Positions 50,793 to 61,441 of a DNA stretch of 64,000 nucleotides are shown here, in pieces. Source of the DNA: Emiliania huxleyi CCMP1516 (Eukaryota; Haptophyta; Isochrysidales; Noelaerhabdaceae); the NCBI RefSeq assembly GCF_000372725.1, contig NW_005198611.1, positions 326,679-390,678 on the forward strand, in the 5' to 3' direction. Below the pieces are notes generated by a model. It saw nothing but the letters and a program-made list of their open reading frames with translations. It searched no databases and had not been told where the DNA came from. Positions within the stretch are counted from its first letter, which is position 1; the number at the start of each line of letters is the position of its first letter. A program made the position numbers and the translations under genes.

Positions 50793-52322
50793 CTACAACA
50801 CCGCCGCCCGCTCCAGCACCGCTGCAGCCTCCTCCTGCCCGAGCCTCACCGCCAGTCCGTGAGCCGTGTGACCGTGCGCGTCGCGCGCCTCAAGGTCGGC
50901 CCCGCTCTGCACCAGCATCCGCACGGCGCGCGCGTGCCCGCCGGCCGCCGCCACGTGGAGCGGCGTGTTGCCTCCGCTCGCCACCGCGTCGACGGTGGCG
51001 CCGCCACCCAGCAGCGCCTATTGCAATCGCGTCTCGCACTCATCGCACCCACGTCGCGAGCCCGGCGGCGCCACCACCTCCCGAAGAGGGCCTCGAGAGC
51101 GTCGCAGTGGCCGAGCCCGGCGGCGAAGTGAAGTGGCGTCGCGCCGCTCGCCACCGCCACAGCGTCCACCTCTGCGCCGTCTCGGAGGAGCCGCGCCACC
51201 GCCGCCGCGGCTCCGCTCTGCGCAGCGGCGTGCAGCGGCGTGAAGGGCTCCGTCTCGTCAATGACCATCGTGACGCCGACTGTGTCCGCGGCGTAGTTGA
51301 GGGTCGCGTGGTGCTGCTGGTCCGGTACCCACAGGAGCTCCCCCTCGCGCTGCGTGCACTGCCACACGTGCGGCTCCCAGCCGTCCGGCAGCGATGCGCC
51401 CGACAGGCTCTCCCGCGGCGCCTCGAGCGACTGCCACGCGAAGCTGGCGTTCGGCCGCCGCACGAGCCAGCGCTTGGCGCCTCCGAGCAGCGCGAAGAGC
51501 GCCGGCCCATGCGCGTGGAAGGGGCGCCCGTTCGCCCAGCCGCCCGCCGAGAGGAGGAGCCGGCCGGCAGTGCTCGGCCGCTCCTCGCTGTGGCGCGCAA
51601 GGACCGTCCTGAAGAAGCTGAGCGACGGCACGTCCGCCGAGAGATCGCGGGCGGCGGGCGCGACCCCCGTGCCTGCAGGAAGGCTCGGTGGAAAGTCGAG
51701 AGGGCTGTTCGGGGGCGGCGGTGCACGCGGGCACGAGTCCAGTGCCTCCGAGCGCGAACTCTCCGGACGAGAGATCTACGCCGCCCAGCTCGTCGAACAC
51801 GTACGCGTCGGCCGGCAGCTGCCCGCTCGCCAGCTCGAGAGAGTACCGGCCGAGGGAGGAGGGCGCGCTCTCTGCTTCGTCGCCGATGAAGCGGCCGCCG
51901 CTCAGCGTCACGCTCAGCGGCAACTCACCGTGGTCCCGCACAAGGCGCTCCAGCGGAGGCGCCGCCCATGAGTGAGGGACAGGACGGATCACAACCGGCT
52001 CCTCCGCCGCCACGAGCGCCGCCGCCAGCGCCTCCTCGCCGAGTGCCGTGCCGTCTATCACCGCCATGTTGCACTCGGCGGGCGGATCGACGCCGCACCG
52101 GCCACAGGCGCGAGGGCAGCGGCCATGGACCGTGCCCGAGAGGCCGAATGGCGGCGGGTTCCAAATCTCGGCGAACTGACTCGAGCAGAGGTCGAGCTCA
52201 GCGAGGGACGAGCAGCCAACGGTCTCGGATGGACAGCCGTCGACCGAGCAAGGCCACGGGCCTTCGTCGACGCACCGGGTATCAGCCGTCGCGCCGGTGG
52301 CCGAGGAGAGGAGAAGGAGCAT
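50793..52322 (-). CDS. Secreted/luminal ShK - JmjC(cupin-8) - ankyrin protein
   Basis: ATG at 52322 opens a short signal peptide (MLLLLSSATGATAD). Next is a Cys-rich module (CSSQFAEIWNPPPFG...CPRACGRC) like a ShK toxin-like fold. Then a JmjC/cupin-8 region: EEPVVIRPVPHSW, GDEAESAPSSLGRY, FHAHGPALFALLGGAKRWLV and the distal LWVPDQQHHATLN. Last come ankyrin repeats (TPLHAAAQSGAAAAVARLL, ATPLHFAAGLGHCDALEALF, NTPLHVAAAGGHARAVRML) to the stop at 50793. The frame changes near 51700 and again near 51050; each can be a short intron, though an indel is possible. JmjC hydroxylases use Fe(II) and 2-oxoglutarate; here HxD is replaced by HAHG, so metal binding is uncertain. Confidence 0.75.
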
Positions 52323-53079
52323 CGGCGCAGTGCGTGCAGTTCGTGGCAAGCCAAACCTGTGACCTCGATCCAGTCGACGAATCGCCCGAGTCAATCCCTA
52401 AACAAGAAAACGCGCCTGGACCAGAGACCGTTACGGAAAAGCATGCGCGACGCTGCCTCTTTGCACCGCTCGCTCACGGCTGCGGGAGACATGGCCGCCG
52501 ATGCGGCTCGCACTCGCTCGGCGGGCCTCCGTCCCACAGCCGCCCGGGCGTGCCACGGGTCTGCCTGGCGCTGCGCTGCTCGCACGCTGCACTGCACAAA
52601 GCTGCGACAACAAGGGGAGGCTCCTGAGCTTGAGCGTTGAGCAGTGCAGCTGCGGGCGCTCGTGGGCGGCTGTGCAGTGGTGAGAGTGCCTGATTGGAGG
52701 CGAGCTGGTGCTGCGCCAGGGTGCGCAGCATGCGCTCTTGCTCTGTGCTGAGGCATGCTGGCTGGCGCCCAACACAATGCCCTGGATGCATTGCTCCACG
52801 CCGTGCTGGCTGGTGCAGTACTGCCAGTGCGCCGACTGGCGCGCAGGGTGCGCGTCGCCGCGCGTGGCACGGGTGGCTCGAGAGGCGCGGCTGTCGTTCA
52901 GCCCCGCGGCGCATGTGCGCCGCGGAAGCTGCTCGACAGGCTGCGGGCATCGCTGCGGCAGAAAGCGCCCGCCCTCTGCTTTGCTTTCGCCCGCGTTTTA
53001 CGACAACTTTCGGTTTATCATAGCCGCCGAACTTTACCTCGCTGTTTCTTTATAGGCGTCTCGCAGCTGCGTATTCTCG

Positions 53080-53330
53080 TATTATCTTCGAGTAGTTGCG
53101 TGGGGGCGGTATGTATTCTCGTATCAGTAGTTAGTGTCGTGTCCACTAGCTCCGAGTAGAGGGGGCGTCCTTGCAGTTAAGGGGAAACCTGGTACGCAGG
53201 GCTAACCCTCGGAGAGTATTCTTTAGCTCCGAGTAGAGGGGGCGTTCCGCAGCTAGGGGGACCCACAGCGCGAGGGAAAAATTCCGCCGCTGGGGGAACC
53301 CCGGAGCGCAGAACTAACCCTCGGAGACCC
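53080..53330. repeat. ~75-95-bp tandem repeat GCTCCGAGTAGAGGGGGCGT
   Basis: Two diverged units starting near 53149 and 53226, each ending CTAACCCTCGGAGA. A related GTATTCTCGTAT word is duplicated just upstream (53070 and 53112). No gene is supported in 52395-54175. Confidence 0.8.
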
Positions 53331-53374
53331 GTGTTTACTTTAAGGCCCTTGCCCTGCGAATGCGCGCCCCCCCC

Positions 53375-53615
53375 CTAGATAGGGGTCAGGGCTCTCTAGC
53401 CCGTAGCCCGATCCCGATCATCCGGCCCGCTGGATGCGCTTCTCAGCTCACCGGCCCTGGATGTGAGGTTACTGACTGCACTCCAAGTGCTCCAAGTGCG
53501 CCTGCCTCGTTTAAAATCCCTGTGTGTCCTCCCATCCCTCCCTTGGGTTGTCTGTTTTCTTTCTTTTTGTGTGGTGGCGGCGTGCCGTCCTCCCATCCCT
53601 CCCTTAGGGGACCCC
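53375..53615 (+). repeat. Composite: family E copy 3 followed by two family B short copies
   Basis: AGGGCTCTCTAGCCCGTAGC ... CCGGCCCTGGATGTGAGGTT ... ACTGCACTCCAAGTGCTCCA then AAATCCCTGTGTGTCCTCCC and CCATCCCTCCCTTGGGTTGT, and again CCATCCCTCCCTTAGGGGAC. Confidence 0.9.
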
Positions 53616-53682
53616 TAGGCTTAAAAGGGTGGGCCCTGGGGCGCCTGCGGCTTAAACGGCTTAAAACTTGCCATGGCAAGTT

Positions 53683-54105
53683 TTAAGAGCTGCTGGGCCG
53701 CCAATTCCTTAAACGGTCTTAAACGCTTAAACGGTGCGGGAGAGCTCCCGAGGTCGATGGTCCGGGAGGCTCCCGGTAGAGTCCCGGTAGACACGCCGGA
53801 GGCCGGGAAGCCGGCTACAGTCAGCTAGCACGCGTCCCCTATGCGAGTATGGCTCCTGCCAGTGCACCAGACTTGCAGATGTGTCTTCAGAGGCGGGTTT
53901 GTGCCTAATAACGGCGGCAGTATTGGAGAAAACGGCGCGGAACCCAGCGACGCGTGCCGGCGAGGCCGACTTTCTTAAACGGTCTTAAAAGAGGGACCCC
54001 CCGTGCCTGCAATCTCTTAAATGGCAAGTTAAGCCCCCAAACCTCCTCGTTTCTTAAAAGGTCTTAAAAAAATCCGGCCCTCAGAACCCTAGGGGTCCCC
54101 TAAGA
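53683..54105 (+). repeat. Dispersed repeat family F, copy 2
   Basis: Same order as 49622-50030, with a few indels such as an extra GTAGAGTCCCG. Followed at once by another family B tail (CCCTCCCTTGGGAGTGCCTG). Confidence 0.95.
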
Positions 54106-54175
54106 TCCCTCCCTTGGGAGTGCCTGTTTTCTTTCTTTCTTGTGTTTTTTGGCGGCTAGGCCCCCCCCCCCCTCT

Positions 54176-55685
54176 TCAGCCGGGCTGGTTCTGGACGACG
54201 CGCAAGTCCACCCCGAAGGGGAGGCCGCTCGCGCCTTTCCACGAGGCCTTGTCCTTCCCCAGCGCGCCTCGAAAGTCAGTTGCGTCCAGCTGGGCGCTCG
54301 TGAACCTCGCGTCAGTCACCTCGGCTCCTCGGAACACGGCGCCCTGCAGTGACGCCCCGCTGAAGTCGGCGAGCACCAGCTGCGCCTCGGAGAAGTCGAC
54401 GCCGCGCGCGTCCGCGCGCGCCAGCCGCGCCTCGGGCATGTTCGCGCCGCGGAAAGAGACGTTCACCATCGAGGCGTTGGAGAGGTCGCAGGGCCCCTGC
54501 AGGTTGACGCCGGCGAAGGACGTGTGTCGGATCGTCGCGTCGCGGAGGCGCACGTCGATCAGCCGCGACGACGAGTCGAGGCGCGTCTCGCTGACCAGAG
54601 CGCCGTGCAGCCGCATGTCCTCCATGGCGGCGGCGCGCAGGTCGGCGCCCGTCCACGAAGAGTTGGGAAAGGTGCAGTCCGTGACCTGGGCGCGGCGGAG
54701 GTCTGCGCCGTCGAAGACAGAGCGTTCGCCCGACGTCACAAACTTGACGACCGCGCCCACCAGCCTCGCGCCGCGGAAGGAGGCGCCGCTCAGCACCGCC
54801 GACGTCAGGTCCGCGCCGGCCAAGTCCGCCCCGCTCAGGTCGGCGCCGGAGAGGTCCGCCCTCGCCAGATTCGCCTTCCGGAGCCGCGCGCGCCGCAAGG
54901 AGGCGCCAGCCAGCTTCGCGTCGGTCAGCGTCGCGACGGAGAGGTCAGCGCCGTCCAGCGTCGCTCCGCTCAGGTCCACGCCGTCAAAGGCCGAGGCCTG
55001 GAGATCCAGCCCGCGGAAATTGGCTCGGCGCAGGTGACCTGCGCCGGCGCTTGCAGCGCAAGGCCCCGCCAGGTTGCTGCCCGGTCCGGCGACGTGGAGC
55101 AGGCAGGGATTCGGCGGTGGCAAGGGCGGCGGGCCCGGTGGAGCGGGCGGCGGAATGGAGGGCGGCGATGGCAGCCGGGGCGGCGGAGGCGGCGGAGGCT
55201 GCGGTTCTGGCGGGGAGAGAGGCGGCGGCGGCAAGGGTGGCAGTGGCGGCGGCGACGGCTCGGGCGGCGGCTGTGGGATTGGTGGTGCGGGGATCGCCGC
55301 ACCGCTGCTCTTGGTGAAGCCGCGAAAGGATGCGACGTGACCGGGCCTACACGTGCGGTATACACATGCGTCAGACGTGGAGATGTGTAGCGGGCAATCG
55401 TGAATTCTCTGCCGCTGTGTGTACGCACCGGAGGCGACAGGTATCGAGGCCATTCGGGACGACGTGGCTGATTTCCTCCTTGTGGAGCCTGCAGCGAGTG
55501 TAAGGCCCGCTCGATAGCTGAAAGTCAATCGCGACGCACTCGAGCCACTTTGCACACAGCGCCTGGCACTCTGCCTCCTTCACGCTCCAAACCTCATCAT
55601 ACGATCCATAGTTTCCACCCGGGGTCCGGCACGAGCCGCGCTTGCCGCCGGCGAGAGGCCATAGGCGGAGGGCCCAGGCAGGCAT
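54176..55685 (-). CDS. Secreted PAN/Apple-like plus polyproline plus pentapeptide-repeat protein (2 exons)
   Basis: ATG at 55685 (MPAWALRLWPLAGG) gives a short hydrophobic leader; an ATG at 55766 would make it longer. Exon 1 has six or more Cys in a PAN/Apple-like order (CRTPGGNYGSYD, CQALCAKWLECVAIDF, YTRCRLH, LDTCRL). A GT-AG intron 55347-55428 joins RPGHVASFRGFTKS. A Pro-rich linker (PPPEPSPPPLPPLPPPP) follows. About 45 tandem pentapeptides A(D/N)LxG come next (LSGADLSGADLAGADLTSAV and similar), which fold as a right-handed beta helix. The stop is at 54176. PAN domains bind protein or carbohydrate, so an extracellular adhesive role is inferred. Confidence 0.82.
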
Positions 55686-56159
55686 GAGCGCGAGGTCTAT
55701 CAACGGCGGGTGCCGATGCGCGCTTTGAGAGACTTCCGCCTTGGAAGAATTCTTGTGGGGACTCATTAAAAAGAAATTTAAGGCTGCGACTTTAGCAAGA
55801 TCCCAGAAAGGCACCTCCGCCTCTGGACAGGGGGCCCGAAAGGATTTTCTTCAGGAAAGTGCCCGCCGCACGGCCCCCCCCGGGCCGGGGGTTGACGCCT
55901 CCATCGACCTTTGCCACCAATGCTCGTGGCGACGGGGCTCGCGGCCGGTGCCACGACATCCGCAGCGGCGGTGCTGCCGCTGCTGGTCATCTTCGACGAC
56001 AGCCTCCAGAACCGGTGGCAGCTCGTGACCGGCGGTGCTCACACCGACCTGTCCCCGACGACGCCGCTGCCAGGGCTTGTGAATGGGGTGCCCAGCCGCT
56101 GGTCCTCCTGGGAGTCCTCACTGCCCGGCGAGCACTGGCAAGCGCTTGCATATGTGTGA

Positions 56160-56535
56160 AGTATAGCCGTTCGCCCGTGGCTTCTGCACTAGTGCTCACC
56201 TTCTTTCCGCCGCAGCCGGAGGCGTAATGGAACTCCTCTGGGAGGCTCATGTCGCGCTCGGCTGCGGTGGCCGCCACCTCGCTCAGCTTGAGGATGGGTT
56301 TTTGCGGCACCCCCCCCTTCGTCATCCCCGAGATGCAGAGCTTTTTCACGAACTCTGGGCAGTACTTCGCCTCGCATCTTAACCAGTCCTCGCCGCAGGG
56401 GAACGTTTTGATGATGCACTTCCCGCAGTCGTTGGGAATTGGCGTGGGCACCGGAACCCCGTTTGAATCCACATCCACGCTGAAGCCAGGGTCCACATCC
56501 CCCTTCTCCAATGGACAAAAGGAGGGGAACCCCAT
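56160..56535 (-). CDS. Cys-rich, possibly secreted hypothetical protein (partial model)
   Basis: From the ATG at 56535 the frame reads MGFPSFCPLEKGDVDPGFSV, CGKCIIKTFPCGEDWLRCEA, KYCPEFVKKLCISGMTKGG and EEFHYASGCGGKK, then a good donor (AAG|GTGAGCAC) near 56205. A downstream exon (CSPGSEDSQEDQRLGTPFTS) may end near 56040. Eight cysteines in about 110 residues suggest disulphides. The ATG lacks a signal peptide, so an upstream exon is likely. Family unknown. Confidence 0.45.
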
Positions 56536-56849
56536 CGCGTAGCGCGATGCCAGGAGGGCGGGGTTCGGGGACGGATGCACGCTGGTTTTGGGGTTTGGTA
56601 ATAAAATTCAGGCGCGGTTTTCCGTCGGCGACCAAGAGTTGTTTCTTTCTTTGCGGGCACACCGAATTCGTTACTGTGAAAAACTCACACAGCTTTCCGG
56701 GTTGCTTAAAGTGCAACAACAAACCTGGTCACCCTTGTCTGTACGTACGCCTCACTCACTCACGCACAAACGAGGCACGTGTGAAAGGGTAACAAACAGG
56801 ACTTCCTGATTCAAATGTTTGTTGGTGTCTAAAAATCTCTTTTAAAGTA

Positions 56850-57000
56850 GCTAGGGGTCAGGGCTCTCTAGCCCGTAGCCCGATACCGATCATCCGGCTC
56901 GCTGGGTGCGCTTCTCAGCTCCCCGGCCCTGGATGTGAGGTTAATGACTGCACTCCAAGTACTCCAAGTGCTCCAAGTGAGTATACGGGGCAGGAAGACT
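56850..57000 (+). repeat. Dispersed repeat family E, copy 4
   Basis: AGGGCTCTCTAGCCCGTAGC, GCGCTTCTCAGCTCCCCGGC, CTGGATGTGAGGTTAATGAC and ACTCCAAGTGCTCCAAGTG. Confidence 0.92.
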
Positions 57001-57244
57001 GCGAGGCGGCTGCATGCAGCGGCCCGGCGGTCGGTACCGGCGGGCGGCCAGCGAGCGAGGCGGACGCCTGGCGGACGCGTCAGCGCTTAGCGGTCGCGAG
57101 CCATTCGAGCGCGTCGGTCGACATGTCATTGGCCCACATCATGGCGCCCCTAGGGCGCCCCTCCCTTTTCTTTTTCTTCCAGCATGTCCAATTCTTTTTC
57201 TGTGTTAGTGTAGAGTTAGTGTGCACCTCGATCCTGTACCGTGT

Positions 57245-57765
57245 TTATTATGACCCCCCCCAATGAACACACCAGTGAGGGTGGGCGAGACGATCGAGGG
57301 GTCCCGTACCATGCGGAATCGACCCTATCCAGTGCTCAAGTGCTCAAGTAGAGTTAGTGCCAGTGAGCGCCAGGCCAGTGCGCAGTGTGGTCCCGTGCCT
57401 AGTGTTCTGTGTGAAGCGGAGAGAGTTATGTTCGAATTCCTTTTATTCGGCGGATATGTAGCTCTTACGTACATTCCCGTAGGAGGACTACTCTGCTGAC
57501 ATTTTATTGAAGTTGTGCCGGAATTCGTCTTCTCTGTCGCTCAGTTCCGCGCCCTTGTCGTGCCAGTGAGCAGTGTGTGCTGTGAGCACTTGGTCTTGAG
57601 CACTTGGCTCTTGGGGTGCAGTCTGTGAGAGTCTTGGAGCACTTGGAGTGCAGTCATCAACCGCACATCCAGGGCCAGGCCCAGGGAGCTGAGAAGCGCA
57701 CCCAGCGGGCCGGATGATTGGCATCGGGTTGCGGGCAAGAGTCTGAGAGAGCCTTGTTTTAATTC
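57245..57765. repeat. Nested repeats: family A copy 3 (+), family I (-), family H, family E copy 5 (-)
   Basis: Family A: GGCGAGACGATCGAGGGGTC at 57284. Family H: GTGAGCGCCAGGCCAGTGCG near 57372. Family I (minus): GTAGCTCTTACGTACATTCC near 57459. Family H again: CGCGCCCTTGTCGTGCCAGT near 57547. Family E (minus): AGCACTTGGAGTGCAGTCAT near 57635, then AGCTGAGAAGCGCACCCAGC. No gene in 56536-57832. Confidence 0.88.
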
Positions 57766-57832
57766 TCCCTGCGAACGGTCGGCCGTCAGTAAGCACATAA
57801 ATAAATAAATAGAGCAGTCATCTCCAAGAGAG

Positions 57833-59707
57833 ATGGCGACGCACGTGCGCCGCCATTTCCTTGTCGTTAAATTCTTTTGTGCTCACTCGTGCCCGCTCGT
57901 TGTCCCGCTCGTTGTTCCCGGCAAAACGCCCATGCTGCACTACTGGGACGTGCTGTGCGTGGCTACGGCGGCGATAGCTCGGCCGCTGCTGTCTCCTTCG
58001 CCGCTGAATCGCGCCTCAACCGCAGCCTTGAGGGCTTCGGTCGCCGAGCCGGCGCCGCTGCACCCGCTGCTGGAGGCGGTGTGCTCGGAGGAGCTGCCGT
58101 CGGTGCCGAGGCACATTGCGGTCATCATGGACGGCAATAGCCGCTGGGCTGCCGCTCGCGGCCGCCCGACCGCCGAAGGGCACGCTGCGGGCGTCGAGGC
58201 GCTGCGGCGTCTCATCGGCGACTGCGCAGCGCTGGGCGCAGTGCGGGAGCTATCGGTGTACGCCTTCTCGCACGAGAATTGGCTGCGGCCGCGCAGCGAG
58301 GTGCAGGCGCTGCTGTCGCTGATCGAGAGCGTCCTGCTCGCCGAGGCGCAGCGCAGCGCCTCCCCTCCACTCACTCGCTCACATCGCGCATCTCTCTCCC
58401 CTCTCCCACCCACTCGCCCTCTCGCCGCCGCCAGGCGGACGCGCTGCTCGCCACCGGCGTCCAACTCAGCTTCGTCGGCGATCTGACGCGGCTGTCTCCG
58501 GTGCCGCAGTGCCTTGCTCGCGTCTCTTCACGCACTGGAGCAGCTCCTCACGTCTCTGGCTGCCGACAGGCGCTGCAGCGCTTGCTGGCCCGTGTGGCGG
58601 CGCGACACCCTCCTGCGGAGGCTTGGGAGATGCAGCCGGGATGCAGCCGGGATGCAGCAGGGATGCAGCCGGGATGCAGCAGGGATGCAGCCGGGATGCA
58701 GCCGAGATAGCGCGCAGAGGCAGGCGGCTGCATCTCAACTGTCTCGGCTGGTTCTCGGCTGGATCTCGGCTGGAGAAGCCCTCGGCTGAATCTCGGCTAG
58801 GTGGGGGAGCGGCTTCGGCTCTGCGTCGCGCTTAGCTACGGCGGCCGGCAGGCGGGCTCGTAGCACCCGATGGATATCTCTCTCTATATCTCTCTCTCCC
58901 CCCCCCCTCTCTGTCTTTCTCTCTCTGTCTTTCTCTCTCCCTCCCTCCCTCTCCCTCCCTCCCTCTCCCTCCCTCCCTCCCTCGCCCGCTCACTCGCTCT
59001 TCCCCCCCCTCCCCTCCCCTCCCCTCCCTCGCCCACGACGCCCCCTCCCCCGCCGCAGGAGCTCGCGCGGGCGGCCAGGCAGCCCGCCCACTGCCCAGTC
59101 GCGCGCGATACGTCTCAGGTCCGCGATACCACGTCCACGACACGTCCACGACACGTCCACGGCACGCCCCCCCGCAGGCAGCTCGCCGAGAGGGCGGTCG
59201 CGCGGGAGATCTCGCCGCGCGAGATCGACGAGGCCGCGCTCTCCGCGGCGTTGCGCGAGGCGCCGCACGGCGCGCCGCTCGACCGCCGGCTTGCCGACGA
59301 CGCGTCCACGACACGTCCGCGACGCCCGTCCGCGACGCGTCCAATAGGCGCGCCCAGCGACCCCGACCTGCTGCTGCGCACGGGCGGGCAGCACCGGCTG
59401 AGCAACTTCATGTGGCTGCTCCGTAGATGCGGAAGAAGGGGGCATCCGCCCCGTGAGCGCTCGAGAAGTCTCCTCGTTCAGCGTTCTAATCACCCACCCA
59501 CCGCATGCCGTACCTTCGCATCCACCCGCACGGCGCCCACTCACGGCCCTCAGGCTGTACCAGTGCGCCTACACCGAGATCGTCGTCCTCGACGGCCTGT
59601 GGCCCGACTTCGGGACCGCGGAGCTCGCCGGCGCGTTGCGCGAGTTTGGCCGCCGCCGCCGCACTTTCGGGCGGCGCGACGAGGGGGGCGACCGCGGCGA
59701 TGGATGA
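57833..59707 (+). CDS. cis-Prenyltransferase (undecaprenyl/dehydrodolichyl diphosphate synthase-like), several exons
   Basis: Adds isopentenyl units in cis to farnesyl diphosphate to make polyprenyl/dolichyl carriers for glycosylation, or plastid polyprenols. ATG at 57833; a second ATG at 57932 would expose a hydrophobic leader (VLCVATAAIARPLL). Family motifs in order: PRHIAVIMDGNSRWAAARG with the catalytic Asp, GHAAGVEALRRLI, LSVYAFSHENWLRP, then exon GVQLSFVGDLTRL (from about 58435). Later exons are ELARAARQ, EISPREIDEAALSAAL, SDPDLLLRTGGQHRLSNFMW and AYTEIVVLDGLWPDF (from about 59571), then REFGRRRRTFG to the stop at 59707. The overall order is complete; exact junctions in 58500-59250 are uncertain. 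Confidence 0.88.
58628..58805. repeat. 11-bp GATGCAGC(C/A)GG array and CTCGGCTGGAT words in a prenyltransferase intron
   Basis: Seven units of GGGATGCAGCC/A followed by degenerate TCTCGGCTGG repeats. The same intron continues with a CTCTCTGTCTTT pyrimidine tract (58865-59040) and GACACGTCCAC repeats (59130-59165, 59300-59342). Confidence 0.92.
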
Positions 59708-59789
59708 GGCTTGAGGGGCAGCACGTGAGCTCTCTCACTCTGTAAGCGACGATCGAATAATAAATGAAAACGGACACCTGCACTATTGT

Positions 59790-61133
59790 ATGGTTCTGGG
59801 TGATGCTCCGATAAACCCTCCGGATCTTCGACAAAAGCAGGACATTTCTTTTTTTCAAAGTGCAAGGTGTGAATATGAGGTTTATGATAGGGCTACTACG
59901 ACGAACTATGCGGCAATCGACTGGGGCGCAGGGCCCCAGCACATCCCGCGCAGAGACCTCGTAGTAGCCCTCCCCGTAACCGACTTTCCCGACTACCAGC
60001 GGAAGCTCTCCCTGACGGATCAGTGTGCCGCGCAGTTCGAGAGAGAGAAAGACAACTACCATCAGACTGCCGAGTGGCTCACCAAATTCGGCATCTTGCG
60101 CGTGCACTGGACGCTCGAGTCAATGCACGGCAAAAACATCTGCGATGCGCTGAGCAACCTGCCGTCGAACGCGATCACTGAGGCGATCCGGTCGGGCAAT
60201 TTCATATTCTCCGGCTCTCGCAACGTCGTCCTCTATCTCGCCAAGGCACGAGCGACCCCGGCTGTCGCGAAGTCGTTCAAGGAGGGCTGGTGGGCGATCG
60301 AGCGCATCTTCTACGGCTTCTTTCAGCACTCCAAGTTCACCGCCCTTGCCGTCCCCAAGGCTGATGGCTTTTCAACGGCTCACAGTCACGACGTCCACAT
60401 GTTCGCGGGGGATTGCAAGGATGCGGCCGCCGCGCGGAAGGATGGTCTCCTGACCACGTACGCTAGTATTGAGCCATGTTATGCTCATCGTGCCGTGCCG
60501 TGTAGTGTGCCGTGTGTTGCCGCACGTCACGCGCCCCTCCTGACCCCCGCACCGGCTCCCTGTCACAGGCGCGGTATTCCATGCGCGTGCCCGCCGTGCA
60601 TCGCTCTTCTTTGGGGGGACTGCGAGATGGTCGCCGTCTTTGGCAGGGTCAAGAAGCAGAAGGCGCCGCGTGCCGCAGGCGAGACGGCCGAGCTGCGGCA
60701 GATGGAGTCGCTGGAGGTGTGGGCCGCGTCGCTCAAGGCGAAGCAGCTGGCCGCTGGCCGCGCAGATCGGCGCGAGCAGTCGCTCGAGGGGCTCTACTGG
60801 CTGGCGGTGCTCAAGGGGAAGGCGTACACGCTGGCCGAGGACACGGTCGTCAACACCGACACCATCCCCGCGGGCTATCTCGTGGTCAAGGCGCAGTGGC
60901 TCAGGCTCGAGCAACGCGAGTGCGAGGGCAAGCTTCGCTCCTACACGCTGCTCGAGGCCGAGACGCTCATCATCGTGAATCACATGGTGCGGCTGGCGGG
61001 CTTGCGCTTCTCGCCCGGCCCGGGCGGCCCTGCGGACCGCCAGCTGAGGAGCGCGCGCGAGAAGCTCTATTATATTGGCCTACAGACGCATTACTCGCTC
61101 GAGGCGTGCTGCAGTGAAGACCAGTCTTATTGA
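59790..61133 (+). mobile_element. Mobile-element-like protein with CxCxxC motif, ORF intact
   Basis: ATG-started frame of 447 codons. It reads IPRRDLVVALPVTDFPDYQR, NYHQTAEWLTKFGILRVHWT, LESMHGKNICDALSNLPSNA, VVLYLAKARATPAVAKSFKE, GWWAIERIFYGFFQHSKFTA, then CACPPCIALLWGDCEM and a C-terminal SLEGLYWLAVLKGKAYTL and AGYLVVKAQWLRLEQREC. I recognise this layout as one of a repeated, transposon-associated protein type in haptophyte genomes, but cannot name the superfamily. A likely 111-nt intron (60458-60568, GT-AG) is a multiple of three, so the frame stays open either way. A nuclease or DNA-binding core is only inferred. Confidence 0.55.
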
Positions 61134-61441
61134 GTTTGTTTGGAGGTGTCGATTTGTGCAAAAATGTGTGTTAGAGAGCGCCTAGATGGCAAAATTTTCT
61201 TCGCCTCCGGCGGGGCCGCTCGCCGCGGGGCTAGAGAGTGACTTTTGTCGATGTTGGCTAGAAGTGCTGCACGTTTTTCAGAATTTCACCCTTCTCTGAT
61301 CTCTCGAGAGACTCGAGAGACGGGGGTGACGGTGCAGCACACAGGTGTGCCGCAGGACGGCAGAGCCGCGCGGGGTTCTGATTACAGATTAGACAGCTAT
61401 GTAAAGTGTGTGAAATACTGGTAGAGAACCGACCGCACGCG

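Noticed and set aside
52395..53040. ORFs around 52391-53159 on both strands
   Set aside because: Cys/Arg/Ala-rich readings open in many frames, none with a fold-like pattern; treated as intergenic between the ShK/JmjC gene and the repeat field.
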